DNA from: Candidatus Saccharimonadota bacterium
GTDB lineage: Bacteria > Patescibacteriota > Saccharimonadia > CAILAD01 > BJGX01
Length of the DNA: 59,019 nucleotides
Assembly: GCA_014191035.1 (NCBI GenBank)
Contig: BJGX01000006.1
Coordinates: 1 to 59,019 of the forward strand
Direction of reading: 5' to 3'
The first letter of the stretch is position 1, and each line of letters opens with the position of its first letter. Both the position numbers and the translations under genes were made by a program. This document shows positions 38,316 to 47,108 of this stretch, piece after piece. The notes beneath the pieces are model-generated. The model had not been told where the DNA came from. It did no database searches and saw nothing but the letters and a program-made list of their open reading frames with translations.

Positions 38316-39215
38316 GTGAGATATCTGCCATACGAGATGAGGAAGCCCGATGATCAATATCGGAATCTTCTTTATAGCATTTTGACAAAAGGTGAATCCG
38401 TTCCTTCAAGGCAAGGGCCATCTGCAATAACTCTTTTTGGTGCTCCTCAGATGAGGTACAGCCTTAAAAATGGTTTTCCTTGCATTACCACCCGCGATAT
38501 TGGGGGGTTTTGGAGGGGTGCTATTGGAGAGCTTTGTGCTTTCATCAACGGAGCAACGACCCTTGATGAGTTCGAAAAATTTGGTTGCAATTGGTGGGGC
38601 CCCTGGGCTTCTGAAGAAAAGTGCTCAAAGCGCAATCTTGCAACCGGCGATTTGGGTCCCGGCAGTTACGGTGGAGCATTCCACAGCTGGCCTGATTTCA
38701 ACGGAAGCACTTACGACCAATTTGAGCATCTTGTTTATCAGATTAAGGAATTCCCTGGTGATCGCACCCATGTGATCAGCCCTTGGAATAGTGCTTACTT
38801 GGCGCGCGATTCAGGTCGCATTAACAAAGCCACTATTGCACCATGCCACGGGTGGCTTCAGGTTCGTGTAATGAATAACAAAATTCATCTGCACCATATG
38901 CAGCGCTCAGGTGATGTGCCTATCGGCGTACCGTCGAATATGGTTCAATATGCTGCGCTACTTTTGATGCTTGAACAGATCACCGGCTACGAGGCTGGCG
39001 AATACATTCATTACGTTGTGGATGCCCACATCTATTCTGATCAAGTTCGTTCTGCCTGGGAAATGGTGAATCGCACTGAACTTCGCTTGCCAACTGTACA
39101 AATTACATCAGAAGGCAAAAAGATTAGTGACATTCATAATTTTCGTGCTCAGCACTTTGAGATTAGTGATTACTACCCTCACCCCGCAATGAAAGGTATA
39201 CCGGTGGCAGTATGA
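38316..39215 (+). CDS. thyA: Thymidylate synthase (ThyA family)
   Basis: GFPCITTRDIGGFWRGAIGEL, ATIAPCHGWLQVRV, MQRSGDVPIGVPSNMVQYAALLLMLEQ, HYVVDAHIYSDQV. Confidence 0.92.
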   Translation: MRYLPYEMRKPDDQYRNLLYSILTKGESVPSRQGPSAITLFGAPQMRYSLKNGFPCITTRDIGGFWRGAIGELCAFINGATTLDEFEKFGCNWWGPWASEEKCSKRNLATGDLGPGSYGGAFHSWPDFNGSTYDQFEHLVYQIKEFPGDRTHVISPWNSAYLARDSGRINKATIAPCHGWLQVRVMNNKIHLHHMQRSGDVPIGVPSNMVQYAALLLMLEQITGYEAGEYIHYVVDAHIYSDQVRSAWEMVNRTELRLPTVQITSEGKKISDIHNFRAQHFEISDYYPHPAMKGIPVAV

Positions 39216-40219
39216 TTAGCATAATCGTCGCAAGAGACAAACAGAGAGTTATTGGTAAGTCCGGCGATCTTCCCTGGAATATCCCGGCGGATATGAAGCA
39301 TTTTCGCGAAGTTACCAATGGCAATGTAGTGGTTATGGGACGAGGAACTTACGAATCAATCGGAAAACCTCTACCAAACCGCAAAAACATTGTAATTACT
39401 GGCAAGGAAAACCTTGAGGACGAAGCAGATCTTTTCTTTCGAAACAATTATGAAGAAGCGATTATTTTGGCAAGCCAGCTGGCGAGCGAAAATGATTGCA
39501 AGATTTATGTAATTGGTGGAGCTTCTGTCTATGCTGAAGCGATCATGGACCCAAAGGTTGATGAACTTCTAGTTACTTTGATCAATCATGAGTTCGATGG
39601 GGACAGATTTTTTCCCTACACTTCTCCCGAAGATTGGGAACTTGCAGAGGTTAATTGGCACAGGCCAAGTAATGATGATGAAAATGACAACTTCGAGCTT
39701 GCATTCATGCGCTTCTTGCGCCGAAAGCCAGACACAAATCCTGAAAGCATTTTCTACTACCCTAGCTCTCGTTCTGCTGAACAAACAAAAAAGATGCAGG
39801 ACATTGAGAGTGCTGGCATCTGTCCGTTCTGTCCTGAGTGGCTCGAATGGTTTCATGATTCACCGATTGATAATAAATTCAATTTTAATCATTGGGTTGT
39901 GACTCCAAACGACAACCCTTATGAAGGCACAGTTTGTGACCTGCTAATTATCAGCAAGCACCACACTGTAAAGTTTTCTGATCTGCCTGAATCAGCCCAG
40001 TCTGAATTTGGTTTGGTTATAGCAAAAATTGCAGAAACCTATACGCTTTTCAACTATGCAGTTGGTATGAGAGTTGGGCCCGCCAGTATGGTTGGTGGCT
40101 CTGTAAACCATCTGCACGCCCATATCAAGGTTGGAGATGTTTATAGTGATAGTCACAAGTCGATCAAATTTAAAATGAGCAACAAGCCTCAAGAAAACAA
40201 GCCCCCGGAGACCTACTAA
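39212..40219 (+). CDS. Dihydrofolate reductase fused to C-terminal HIT-like domain
   Basis: DHFR: IIVARDKQRVIGKSGDLPWNIPADMKHFREVT, VVVMGRGTYESIGKPLPNR, IYVIGGASVYAEAI; HIT: ICPFCPEW..., GGSVNHLHAHIKVGD. Confidence 0.88.
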   Translation: MISIIVARDKQRVIGKSGDLPWNIPADMKHFREVTNGNVVVMGRGTYESIGKPLPNRKNIVITGKENLEDEADLFFRNNYEEAIILASQLASENDCKIYVIGGASVYAEAIMDPKVDELLVTLINHEFDGDRFFPYTSPEDWELAEVNWHRPSNDDENDNFELAFMRFLRRKPDTNPESIFYYPSSRSAEQTKKMQDIESAGICPFCPEWLEWFHDSPIDNKFNFNHWVVTPNDNPYEGTVCDLLIISKHHTVKFSDLPESAQSEFGLVIAKIAETYTLFNYAVGMRVGPASMVGGSVNHLHAHIKVGDVYSDSHKSIKFKMSNKPQENKPPETY

Positions 40220-40248
40220 TTACGTAGGTCCCTGGGGGCTCTTATTTT
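40201..40248 (+). terminator. Intrinsic terminator overlapping the 3' end of the DHFR-HIT CDS
   Basis: GCCCCCGGAGACCTAC-TAATTAC-GTAGGTCCCTGGGGGC then TCTTATTTT; stop codon lies in the loop. Confidence 0.75.
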
Positions 40249-41078
40249 ATGACCCTGACAATTTCAACGCCATTGGCTTCCAGAATTGTTTGAGCATCGA
40301 GAACAGCATAGCCTTCCTCAAAATAAACCCTCTCAATTCCGGAATAGGCAATCGCTTTGGCGCACCAAGGGCACGGAAACGTAGTTACATAAAGATGCGT
40401 ACCAGATAGGCTTAGGCCAACTTCAGCAGCCATAGCAATAAGGTTGAGTTCAACATGCAAAGCCGTTCCAAGTTCTACGTTTTTGCCAGCCCTAAAGCTA
40501 GAACGCGGATCTCCGTCGTAATAAGCTTGATCGGGCCTTGGAACATGAATGTTATGAACTGCAGGAAGCATCAAGGTGCCGTTTTTGACAATACAGCCAC
40601 CTACTTGACGCCACCAATCCCCACTTCTACTAGCCTCTTTTTTACAAGCTAATATCATCTTACGATCAAATTCCAAACTAGTAATAGCAAAGTTTTCGAC
40701 TGCTTCAGTCTCTTTTAATGATTTCTTCTTATCCCAGCGCAAAAAAACACTTACAAATTCAACTGACTTCTTGTTGTCCAAAAATCTCTTAAAGAATTCA
40801 TGTGAGATTTCTTCGTCTGGCATGACAAAGTCATTATAGCCATCAAGAATTGATAAATCAGTAAGCTCGTAAACATCGCATTCGATTAGGCTGGATCCAC
40901 TAAGAAGCGAGACCATTTGATCTGATTTCAAAGCTCGAACATCTTTACGCAAAGATGGCTCTAGCTCAATAGCTGTACTCGACTCTATTACAAAAACGCT
41001 ATCTACGTTGCCAATTTCTGCTATGAAATTCAAGTAACCATTGTGGATTACCGGAAAATAGAGAATTGCAGCTCTCAT
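40242..41078 (-). CDS. dCMP/cytidine deaminase-family protein with extra N-terminal domain
   Basis: C-terminal HVELNLIAMAAEVG...TTFPCPWCAKAIAYSGIERVYFEEGY (HxE, PCxxC); about 130-aa unassigned N-terminus. Confidence 0.82.
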   Translation of the reverse strand: MRAAILYFPVIHNGYLNFIAEIGNVDSVFVIESSTAIELEPSLRKDVRALKSDQMVSLLSGSSLIECDVYELTDLSILDGYNDFVMPDEEISHEFFKRFLDNKKSVEFVSVFLRWDKKKSLKETEAVENFAITSLEFDRKMILACKKEASRSGDWWRQVGGCIVKNGTLMLPAVHNIHVPRPDQAYYDGDPRSSFRAGKNVELGTALHVELNLIAMAAEVGLSLSGTHLYVTTFPCPWCAKAIAYSGIERVYFEEGYAVLDAQTILEANGVEIVRVIK

Positions 41079-41635
41079 TTCATATCCTTTCCTTGGCTCT
41101 GCTTTGAAAGTTTCTCGGCGTCCTCAAGATTAATTTTTCTCACCTTTGCGCTGGTTGATGTCTCAGCCTGCCTTGGCAAAACAATTACTTTTTTACAAAA
41201 AAAGCTTTCAAGCTCAAAAATTTCTTCTTGAGTATAATTGTCTTCTGTGGCGATGAGAACATCAGGCCTAACACATTTGATGAGCTCCCACTTTGCACTG
41301 TTGTGGTACTTAAGAGTAATAATATCAACAGATCTCAAATGTGAGAGAATCTTGACCCTTTCACCCTGAGGATTTACTGGCCTACCCTTGCCTTTGCGTT
41401 GACGAATCTTTTTATCATTATCAACACCAACGATTAGGATGTCTCCGCACTTCTTGGCACTCTCCAGGTATAGAGCATGGCCAATATGGAAAAGGTCAAA
41501 AGAACCAGATGTAAGTACAATCTTGGCACCAAGGCCCTTCAAGTACTCAACTTGCTTTTGCAACTTTTCGTAGTCTGGATAGAAACGAGACTTGAAGTTT
41601 GTCTCATGAGAAAAGTAGCCAAAATCAATCGGCAT
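41075..41635 (-). CDS. Cytidylyltransferase-like nucleotidyltransferase (HIGH family)
   Basis: LTSGSFDLFHIGHALYLESAKKCGDILIVGVDND; TSTSAKVR. Confidence 0.85.
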   Translation of the reverse strand: MPIDFGYFSHETNFKSRFYPDYEKLQKQVEYLKGLGAKIVLTSGSFDLFHIGHALYLESAKKCGDILIVGVDNDKKIRQRKGKGRPVNPQGERVKILSHLRSVDIITLKYHNSAKWELIKCVRPDVLIATEDNYTQEEIFELESFFCKKVIVLPRQAETSTSAKVRKINLEDAEKLSKQSQGKDMK

Positions 41636-41699
41636 TTATCCTCCACTTGTCTAGGAACTGTCTCAATCATACCAGACAATAACCGATAATAAAGCATAA

Positions 41700-41730
41700 T
41701 AAAAAAGCCCGACGTCATCGAGCTTTTTTA
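41700..41730 (-). terminator. Intrinsic terminator after rplA (nearly symmetrical)
   Basis: AAAAAAGCCCGA-CGTCA-TCGAGCTTTTTT. Confidence 0.65.
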
Positions 41731-41749
41731 TAAAAATTGTTTGTTTGAG

Positions 41750-42676
41750 TTATTTTGACTCTTTAAGAGCTTCTGATGTATCAATTTTAATACTCGGACT
41801 CATACTTGAATTTACGAATGCGTTTCGAATAAACACACCCTTTACACCACTTGGCTTGGAGCCTGATAGAGATTTTACAACTGCCTTAATATTTGAGTAT
41901 AAGTCTTCTGTTTTGAAACTTACTTTACCAAATGCAACATGAACTACGCCATTGGCATCGTTTTTAATTTCAACTTTACCTTTTTTAAACTCTTCGGTTG
42001 CTTTAGCCGGATCCGCAGTAACTGTTCCATTCTTTGGTGAAGGCATTAAACCTTTTGGTCCAAGAACCTTAGCTAGCTTTCCAAGTTCCGCCATTTTATC
42101 TGGGGCGGCTATAAGAACATCAAAGCTAATTTTTTCTTTTGCAATGTCTTTTATTAACATATCTGCATCAACCATGTCAGCGCCTACTTTTTTAGCTGCT
42201 TCTGATTCTTTATCTCCAGCAATTACTGCAACCTTCACTGCCTTACCGGTTCCGGCTGGAAGTGAAGTAGAAGTTCTAACTATTTGATCGGCCTGCCTTG
42301 GGTCGATATTAAGAGTTACGTGAATTTCAGCTGTTGCATCAAATTTGGTTTTGGAAATTTTTGGAAGCAGTTCTACTGCTTCACTTAGGCTGTAAAGTCT
42401 AGCAGGATCAATTAGTTCACGGGCAGCTTTTTGGTTCTTTGAGTATTTTTTAACTCTTGGGGCTTGCTTTATTTTCTTTGCAAGCTCTTTATCAGCACTA
42501 TCTTTCTTAGCCTTTTTGACTTCCTTTTCTGCTTCTTCGGCCTGAGCCTTAGCGCTTCTTTTACCAGCTTTGGCTGTTTTTGCTTCAACTTCAGGCTTTG
42601 AGTCTTCAGCAACTTCTTCCTTTAATTCTTCTTTAGATTTCTTTTCTTCTGCCATATCTTCTCCTTTCGTGGTCAA
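41750..42676 (-). CDS. rplA: Ribosomal protein uL1 with long Lys/Glu-rich N-terminal extension
   Basis: PRVKKYSKNQKAARELIDPARLYSLSEAVELLPK, VLGPKGLMPSPKNGTV. Confidence 0.94.
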   Translation of the reverse strand: MTTKGEDMAEEKKSKEELKEEVAEDSKPEVEAKTAKAGKRSAKAQAEEAEKEVKKAKKDSADKELAKKIKQAPRVKKYSKNQKAARELIDPARLYSLSEAVELLPKISKTKFDATAEIHVTLNIDPRQADQIVRTSTSLPAGTGKAVKVAVIAGDKESEAAKKVGADMVDADMLIKDIAKEKISFDVLIAAPDKMAELGKLAKVLGPKGLMPSPKNGTVTADPAKATEEFKKGKVEIKNDANGVVHVAFGKVSFKTEDLYSNIKAVVKSLSGSKPSGVKGVFIRNAFVNSSMSPSIKIDTSEALKESK

Positions 42677-42714
42677 GCTCCAAAATTATTGGATCCCACA
42701 TCTAGGTTAATAAT

Positions 42715-43143
42715 TTATTCTACTTCAACGCCCATTGATCGAGCGGTGCCTGCAATGATCTTTTTAGCTGCTTCGATATCATTAGCATTCAGATCAGGCA
42801 TTTTCTTTTCTGCAATTTCTGTAAGTTGAACCTGGGTAAGCTTACCAACTTTTTCCTTATTTGGAACACCTGAAGCTTTTTTCAGCTTAAGAGCTTCTTT
42901 TATCAATACTTTTGCAGGTGTACCTTTGATTACAAACTCCATTGATTTGTCTTCAAAAATAGTCACAACCACTGGGGTTGGCTGACCTTTTCGGTCTTGG
43001 GTCTGCTCGTTAAAAGGATTGATAAAGTCCATCATATTAACTCCATGCTGACCAAGAGATGAGCCAACAGGTGGAGCTGGAGTTGCTTGCCCACCCATAA
43101 TTACCATTTTAACTTTAGCTTGTACTTTTTTTGCTTCTGCCAT
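42715..43143 (-). CDS. rplK: Ribosomal protein uL11
   Basis: VKMVIMGGQATPAPPVGSSLGQHGVNMMDFINPFNEQT. Confidence 0.96.
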   Translation of the reverse strand: MAEAKKVQAKVKMVIMGGQATPAPPVGSSLGQHGVNMMDFINPFNEQTQDRKGQPTPVVVTIFEDKSMEFVIKGTPAKVLIKEALKLKKASGVPNKEKVGKLTQVQLTEIAEKKMPDLNANDIEAAKKIIAGTARSMGVEVE

Positions 43144-43155
43144 AATAAATCCTTT

Positions 43156-43689
43156 CTAGATCTTCTTAACCTGAAGTGAATCAAGTTCTACGGGGGTTTC
43201 ACGACCAAACATACTTACAAGAACTTTAATCTTGCCTTTCTGTTCATCAATTTCATTTACTTGTCCGTCAAAACCTTTAAACGGTCCGTCGGTGATGTTT
43301 ACTGTTTCGCCGATTTTAAAATCAATACTATAAAGTGGTTCATCTATACCCATGCGTCTCTGAATTGACTTAACTTCTTCTTCGCTTAGTGGCGAAGGTG
43401 TTGTGCTGGTACCTACGAACCCCGTTACATTTGGGGTATTTCGAACTACAAACCAAGAGTCTTCGGTTACTAGCATTTGAACCATTATGTAGCCTGGGAA
43501 AATTTTACGCTCAACGGTACGTCGGCGACCATTTTTTATTTCTATCTGCTTCTCTTTAGGTACGATAACATCAAAAATCTTGTCTTTCATATCAAGTGAA
43601 TCTATTCGCTGTTTAAGCGCTTCGGCTACTTGATCTTCATAACCCGAATATGTATGAATAACGTACCAATATTTTTGTACTTCTGTCAT
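43156..43689 (-). CDS. nusG: Transcription termination/antitermination factor NusG
   Basis: KYWYVIHTYSGYEDQVAEALKQRI, FPGYIMVQM, GPFKGFDGQVNEID. Confidence 0.96.
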   Translation of the reverse strand: MTEVQKYWYVIHTYSGYEDQVAEALKQRIDSLDMKDKIFDVIVPKEKQIEIKNGRRRTVERKIFPGYIMVQMLVTEDSWFVVRNTPNVTGFVGTSTTPSPLSEEEVKSIQRRMGIDEPLYSIDFKIGETVNITDGPFKGFDGQVNEIDEQKGKIKVLVSMFGRETPVELDSLQVKKI

Positions 43690-43881
43690 TTAAGGAATCC
43701 TTAAAATTAATGTTTTGAGCGCAGTCCTCCATCCGGCATCAAGGGCTGTTAGTGCTAATCCTAGCACCAACGACACCACTATAATCAATAGTGTTAACTG
43801 TAAAGCCTGTTTTCTTGTTGGCCAAACAACCTTCTGCAATTCTGCTATTGAATTTTTGATGTAGTTTGTAAATCCGCGCAT
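43690..43881 (-). CDS. secE: Preprotein translocase SecE
   Basis: FTNYIKNSIAELQKVVWPTRKQALQLTLLI. Confidence 0.93.
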   Translation of the reverse strand: MRGFTNYIKNSIAELQKVVWPTRKQALQLTLLIIVVSLVLGLALTALDAGWRTALKTLILRIP

Positions 43882-43952
43882 TGTTTTAATCTAAAAAAGC
43901 CTTTCGGCCTTTGGTTACTATTTTAACCAATAATTGGCCTTTTTGTCAATAA

Positions 43953-45134
43953 TTAGTTGGGTTTAGGTATATTTATTTTAACTGTATCTGGCAATGAATT
44001 CCATATATTCACAAGAAATTCTGATATTTCGGATGAGAAAAGAAAGCCAATTGCAAAATAAGAAATTAAAGCAATAAGGATAATTATAATTAATATCCAA
44101 AAAGCAAAATAGTCACTATCGTGATCTGCATAAAAACTTAATCTAGTCATATGCTTTTCATAATTTTCTAAAGAAGACCAATAACCAACGCTAAAAGCGG
44201 CCCAGCAAGACCACAAAATATAAATTAACGCCGAATATATAGATAAATAGCCAATATTTGTGGCAACGGACTCTGAGTTAATTAATAAATTAATCAATAA
44301 GTACGCCAGATAGGAGCAAAGTAAAGTTATTATTACAAATATTAAAATCCACAAAAAAGATTGTAAAAATGATCTTACTGGATGCTTAAAAGCCTGGCCA
44401 AGAGAAATAGTAAACTTCTTTTTTTGAATGTCCAGACCGATAGCAGATGAGGCTTGTAGAGTAAATCTAAATTTTACATATAGTGTATAGATAATCACTA
44501 TAAAAATACTGCTTAAAATATACAAAGTTATTTGGTTCGTTAAAGAACCGTAGCCCAAAATAAAACTGCAATAAATTAACAAACAAAACATCATAAAGAA
44601 GAATATAAAAACTAATTTTCTTTGTATTTTTGCAAGAACCAATGTCCCTGTGTTTTTTAAAGCTTCATTTATATTTCTAAGTGCAGTCGATTTTCTATGG
44701 TCGATTTTTTGAAAGTTATATCTCATTAAAGCAGAAACAACAAAAGTATCAAATAGCCAGCTGAGGATAAGAAGAACAATAATTGCAAGTCCATAGGCAA
44801 CGAACTGAAAAGTATTTTGTGGTGTTAATATAGACTTAATGCTTGATAAAATTTGATCTGGCTTTAAGACCAATAGATATCTTAATTCGAAATAAACTAA
44901 AGGTATAAAAATAAAAAATAACGGCTTAAAAGAAAAAAGACTTCTTAAAAAAGAAAACATAAAAATCGAGCTATCAAAAATAGTTTTTATCCCATTGAAT
45001 AAGCCAAAACCTAAGCCTATGGTCAATTTCTTGGTTCTTGTGTTTTTTCTATCTTGCCTTGGAACCCGATAAATTTGCTTAGTTTTTTTAGGCTTATTGT
45101 TTTTTGAAATTTTAACAATATCAATATTTCTCAT
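43953..45134 (-). CDS. Polytopic membrane protein of unknown function downstream of crtB
   Basis: Basic N-terminus followed by several hydrophobic segments. Confidence 0.55.
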   Translation of the reverse strand: MRNIDIVKISKNNKPKKTKQIYRVPRQDRKNTRTKKLTIGLGFGLFNGIKTIFDSSIFMFSFLRSLFSFKPLFFIFIPLVYFELRYLLVLKPDQILSSIKSILTPQNTFQFVAYGLAIIVLLILSWLFDTFVVSALMRYNFQKIDHRKSTALRNINEALKNTGTLVLAKIQRKLVFIFFFMMFCLLIYCSFILGYGSLTNQITLYILSSIFIVIIYTLYVKFRFTLQASSAIGLDIQKKKFTISLGQAFKHPVRSFLQSFLWILIFVIITLLCSYLAYLLINLLINSESVATNIGYLSIYSALIYILWSCWAAFSVGYWSSLENYEKHMTRLSFYADHDSDYFAFWILIIIILIALISYFAIGFLFSSEISEFLVNIWNSLPDTVKINIPKPN

Positions 45135-45169
45135 AAAGCTTGTGTTTATTATAGGTTAAAAGAAAGAAA

Positions 45170-46009
45170 CTAACTAGCCAATGACTTCTTAATTTTAACT
45201 GAAGTAAAGATTCTTATTTTTTGAGATTTGCTCAAACTAATTCTGCCATTTACTAAATCTTGAACTGGCGTTTTAGACATTTGATTGTTTAGGGCTGAAA
45301 AATATTTAAAAGCTAACTCTACACCAAATCGACTTGAGACTGGTAATTTTCTTAGAGCAGGCTTTGCTATTGATAAGTCCTTCTTGATGTCTGTAATTAT
45401 TTCTTTTTTGTCGAGCTCACTAAAGTGGCGAATATTTTTGCCTGGAAAGTATAGGCGTCCAAGCCCTGAAGAATCGGCGTTTAAATCTCTTAAAAAATTT
45501 ATCTTTTGAAAGGCCGCCCCTAAAGCTTTTGCGGCAGGTAAAAGAGAATTGTAGTTTTTCTTATTGCCATTAACAAAAACCATTAAACACATAAGTCCTA
45601 CTACTTCCGCAGAGCCATAAATATAAGTTTTATACTCTTCCAAAGAGTAAGATTTCTTCTTGATATCCATCTTCATACTTCTTAAAAAAGCCTCTACAAG
45701 ATCTAAAGGAATATCGTACTTACGAACAACCGATGCAAAGCTGTGCACTATAGGATTTACACTAAATCCACTCTTAATCGCTCTTTTATAGTCATTGGAC
45801 AGCTCATTGATGTACATTTCCATTCCTCTTGGCCGCCAGCTATCTACTATCTCATCTGCAATTCTAACAAAGCCATAAATTGCATATATCGAATCTGCCA
45901 CTTCAGGACTTAAAAGACTAGTGGCCGAAGAAAAAGAACTCGAATATGTCTCAGTAATATCTTTGCTGACTTTCAAACTTATTTTTTCATAGAGCTGAAT
46001 ATTTAACAT
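45170..46009 (-). CDS. crtB: Phytoene synthase
   Basis: YSSSFSSATSLLSPEVADSIYAIYGFVRIADEIVD; NFLRDLNADSSGLGRLYFP. Confidence 0.92.
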   Translation of the reverse strand: MLNIQLYEKISLKVSKDITETYSSSFSSATSLLSPEVADSIYAIYGFVRIADEIVDSWRPRGMEMYINELSNDYKRAIKSGFSVNPIVHSFASVVRKYDIPLDLVEAFLRSMKMDIKKKSYSLEEYKTYIYGSAEVVGLMCLMVFVNGNKKNYNSLLPAAKALGAAFQKINFLRDLNADSSGLGRLYFPGKNIRHFSELDKKEIITDIKKDLSIAKPALRKLPVSSRFGVELAFKYFSALNNQMSKTPVQDLVNGRISLSKSQKIRIFTSVKIKKSLAS

Positions 46010-46010
46010 T

Positions 46011-47108
46011 TTATTTCTTCCTTACAACGCAGTAATGAGAAAACGCAATTAAGATTGATTTTGTATCTTTATCTATTTGCATCTCATCAATAATCCCGAG
46101 GGCCTTTTGCAGATGATCTTCCGCAGCCACCACTGCTTTAGCTTGAGCCCCACATTCTTTAAGTATTGAGCGCACTAACTTAACGTCATCTGCGGAAATG
46201 TGTTCTTTACCCAACCTAGTGCTTATAGCCTTCCATTCCAGCGGAGAGGCCAGCTTCTTAGCATAGTACATTAATAAAGTCTGTTTTCCTTCACGAATAT
46301 CTGATCCAACTGGCTTGCCGGTTTGTCTTGAAGAGCCAAACATACCTAATAGGTCGTCGGCTATCTGAAAAGCCTTACCTAATTCGGCCCCAAAATCAGC
46401 GAAGGTGTTCATTAGTTTTTTGTCCCCTTCGGCAGCGATTACGCCAAGCTGCAAGGGTGAGGTTACAGTGTATTGTGCAGTTTTATAATAATTAACTTTT
46501 TCTATTTTGTTTAAATTTAAATCTCCTCTTATGCTAGACATTACATCGAGCTGCTGGCCAGCACCTGTTTCAAATAGAACTTTTTGGAAATGCGCCATCA
46601 TTTCAAAAATAACCTCTTTTTCGAAATCAAGCTTTGTTAGTACCTCAAAAGTAAAAAATTCATTTAGCTCCCCCGCCAATATAGCTATTGCTTCGGCGGT
46701 GTGCCTGGCATTATTTTCAGGTAATTGCTTTTTGAATCTTTTGAAATAAACGCCTGTCATATTAGCGCCACCATAGCGAGTCATGTCTCCATCCATAACA
46801 TCATCGTGTATTAAGACAAAGTTATGAAAAATCTCTAAAGACAGGGAGGCGTCTAGGGCCGCCTCAAAATCTGTTCCTCCTGCCGCCTTATATCCCAAGA
46901 GCATTAATGTTGGCCTTAGTCTTTTGCCACCTCTTTGAATAAACTTTTTCATATCCAATAAAAGTTTTTCGTAGATGGGGTCAATTTTTTTAGCCTCAGC
47001 AATCTTAAGGTTAAAAAACTTCTCTAGCCTTTTATCTATCTCTTTGGATACGTAGTTGTTGAGCTCTGTTAGCTCACGTAAATTTTTAATTTCGTTATTA
47101 TTTTGCAT
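46011..47108 (-). CDS. crtE: Polyprenyl diphosphate synthase, probable GGPP synthase
   Basis: FARM LIHDDVMDGD, SARM FQIADDLLGMFG, RGGKRLRPTLMLL. Confidence 0.9.
   Translation of the reverse strand: MQNNNEIKNLRELTELNNYVSKEIDKRLEKFFNLKIAEAKKIDPIYEKLLLDMKKFIQRGGKRLRPTLMLLGYKAAGGTDFEAALDASLSLEIFHNFVLIHDDVMDGDMTRYGGANMTGVYFKRFKKQLPENNARHTAEAIAILAGELNEFFTFEVLTKLDFEKEVIFEMMAHFQKVLFETGAGQQLDVMSSIRGDLNLNKIEKVNYYKTAQYTVTSPLQLGVIAAEGDKKLMNTFADFGAELGKAFQIADDLLGMFGSSRQTGKPVGSDIREGKQTLLMYYAKKLASPLEWKAISTRLGKEHISADDVKLVRSILKECGAQAKAVVAAEDHLQKALGIIDEMQIDKDTKSILIAFSHYCVVRKK

Noticed and set aside
38316-39215. ThyA homologue as phage-type dCMP hydroxymethylase
   Set aside because: The dUMP-binding Asn in the GVPSNMVQYA motif is retained (hydroxymethylases typically have Asp), and DHFR follows it, which fits true thymidylate synthase.
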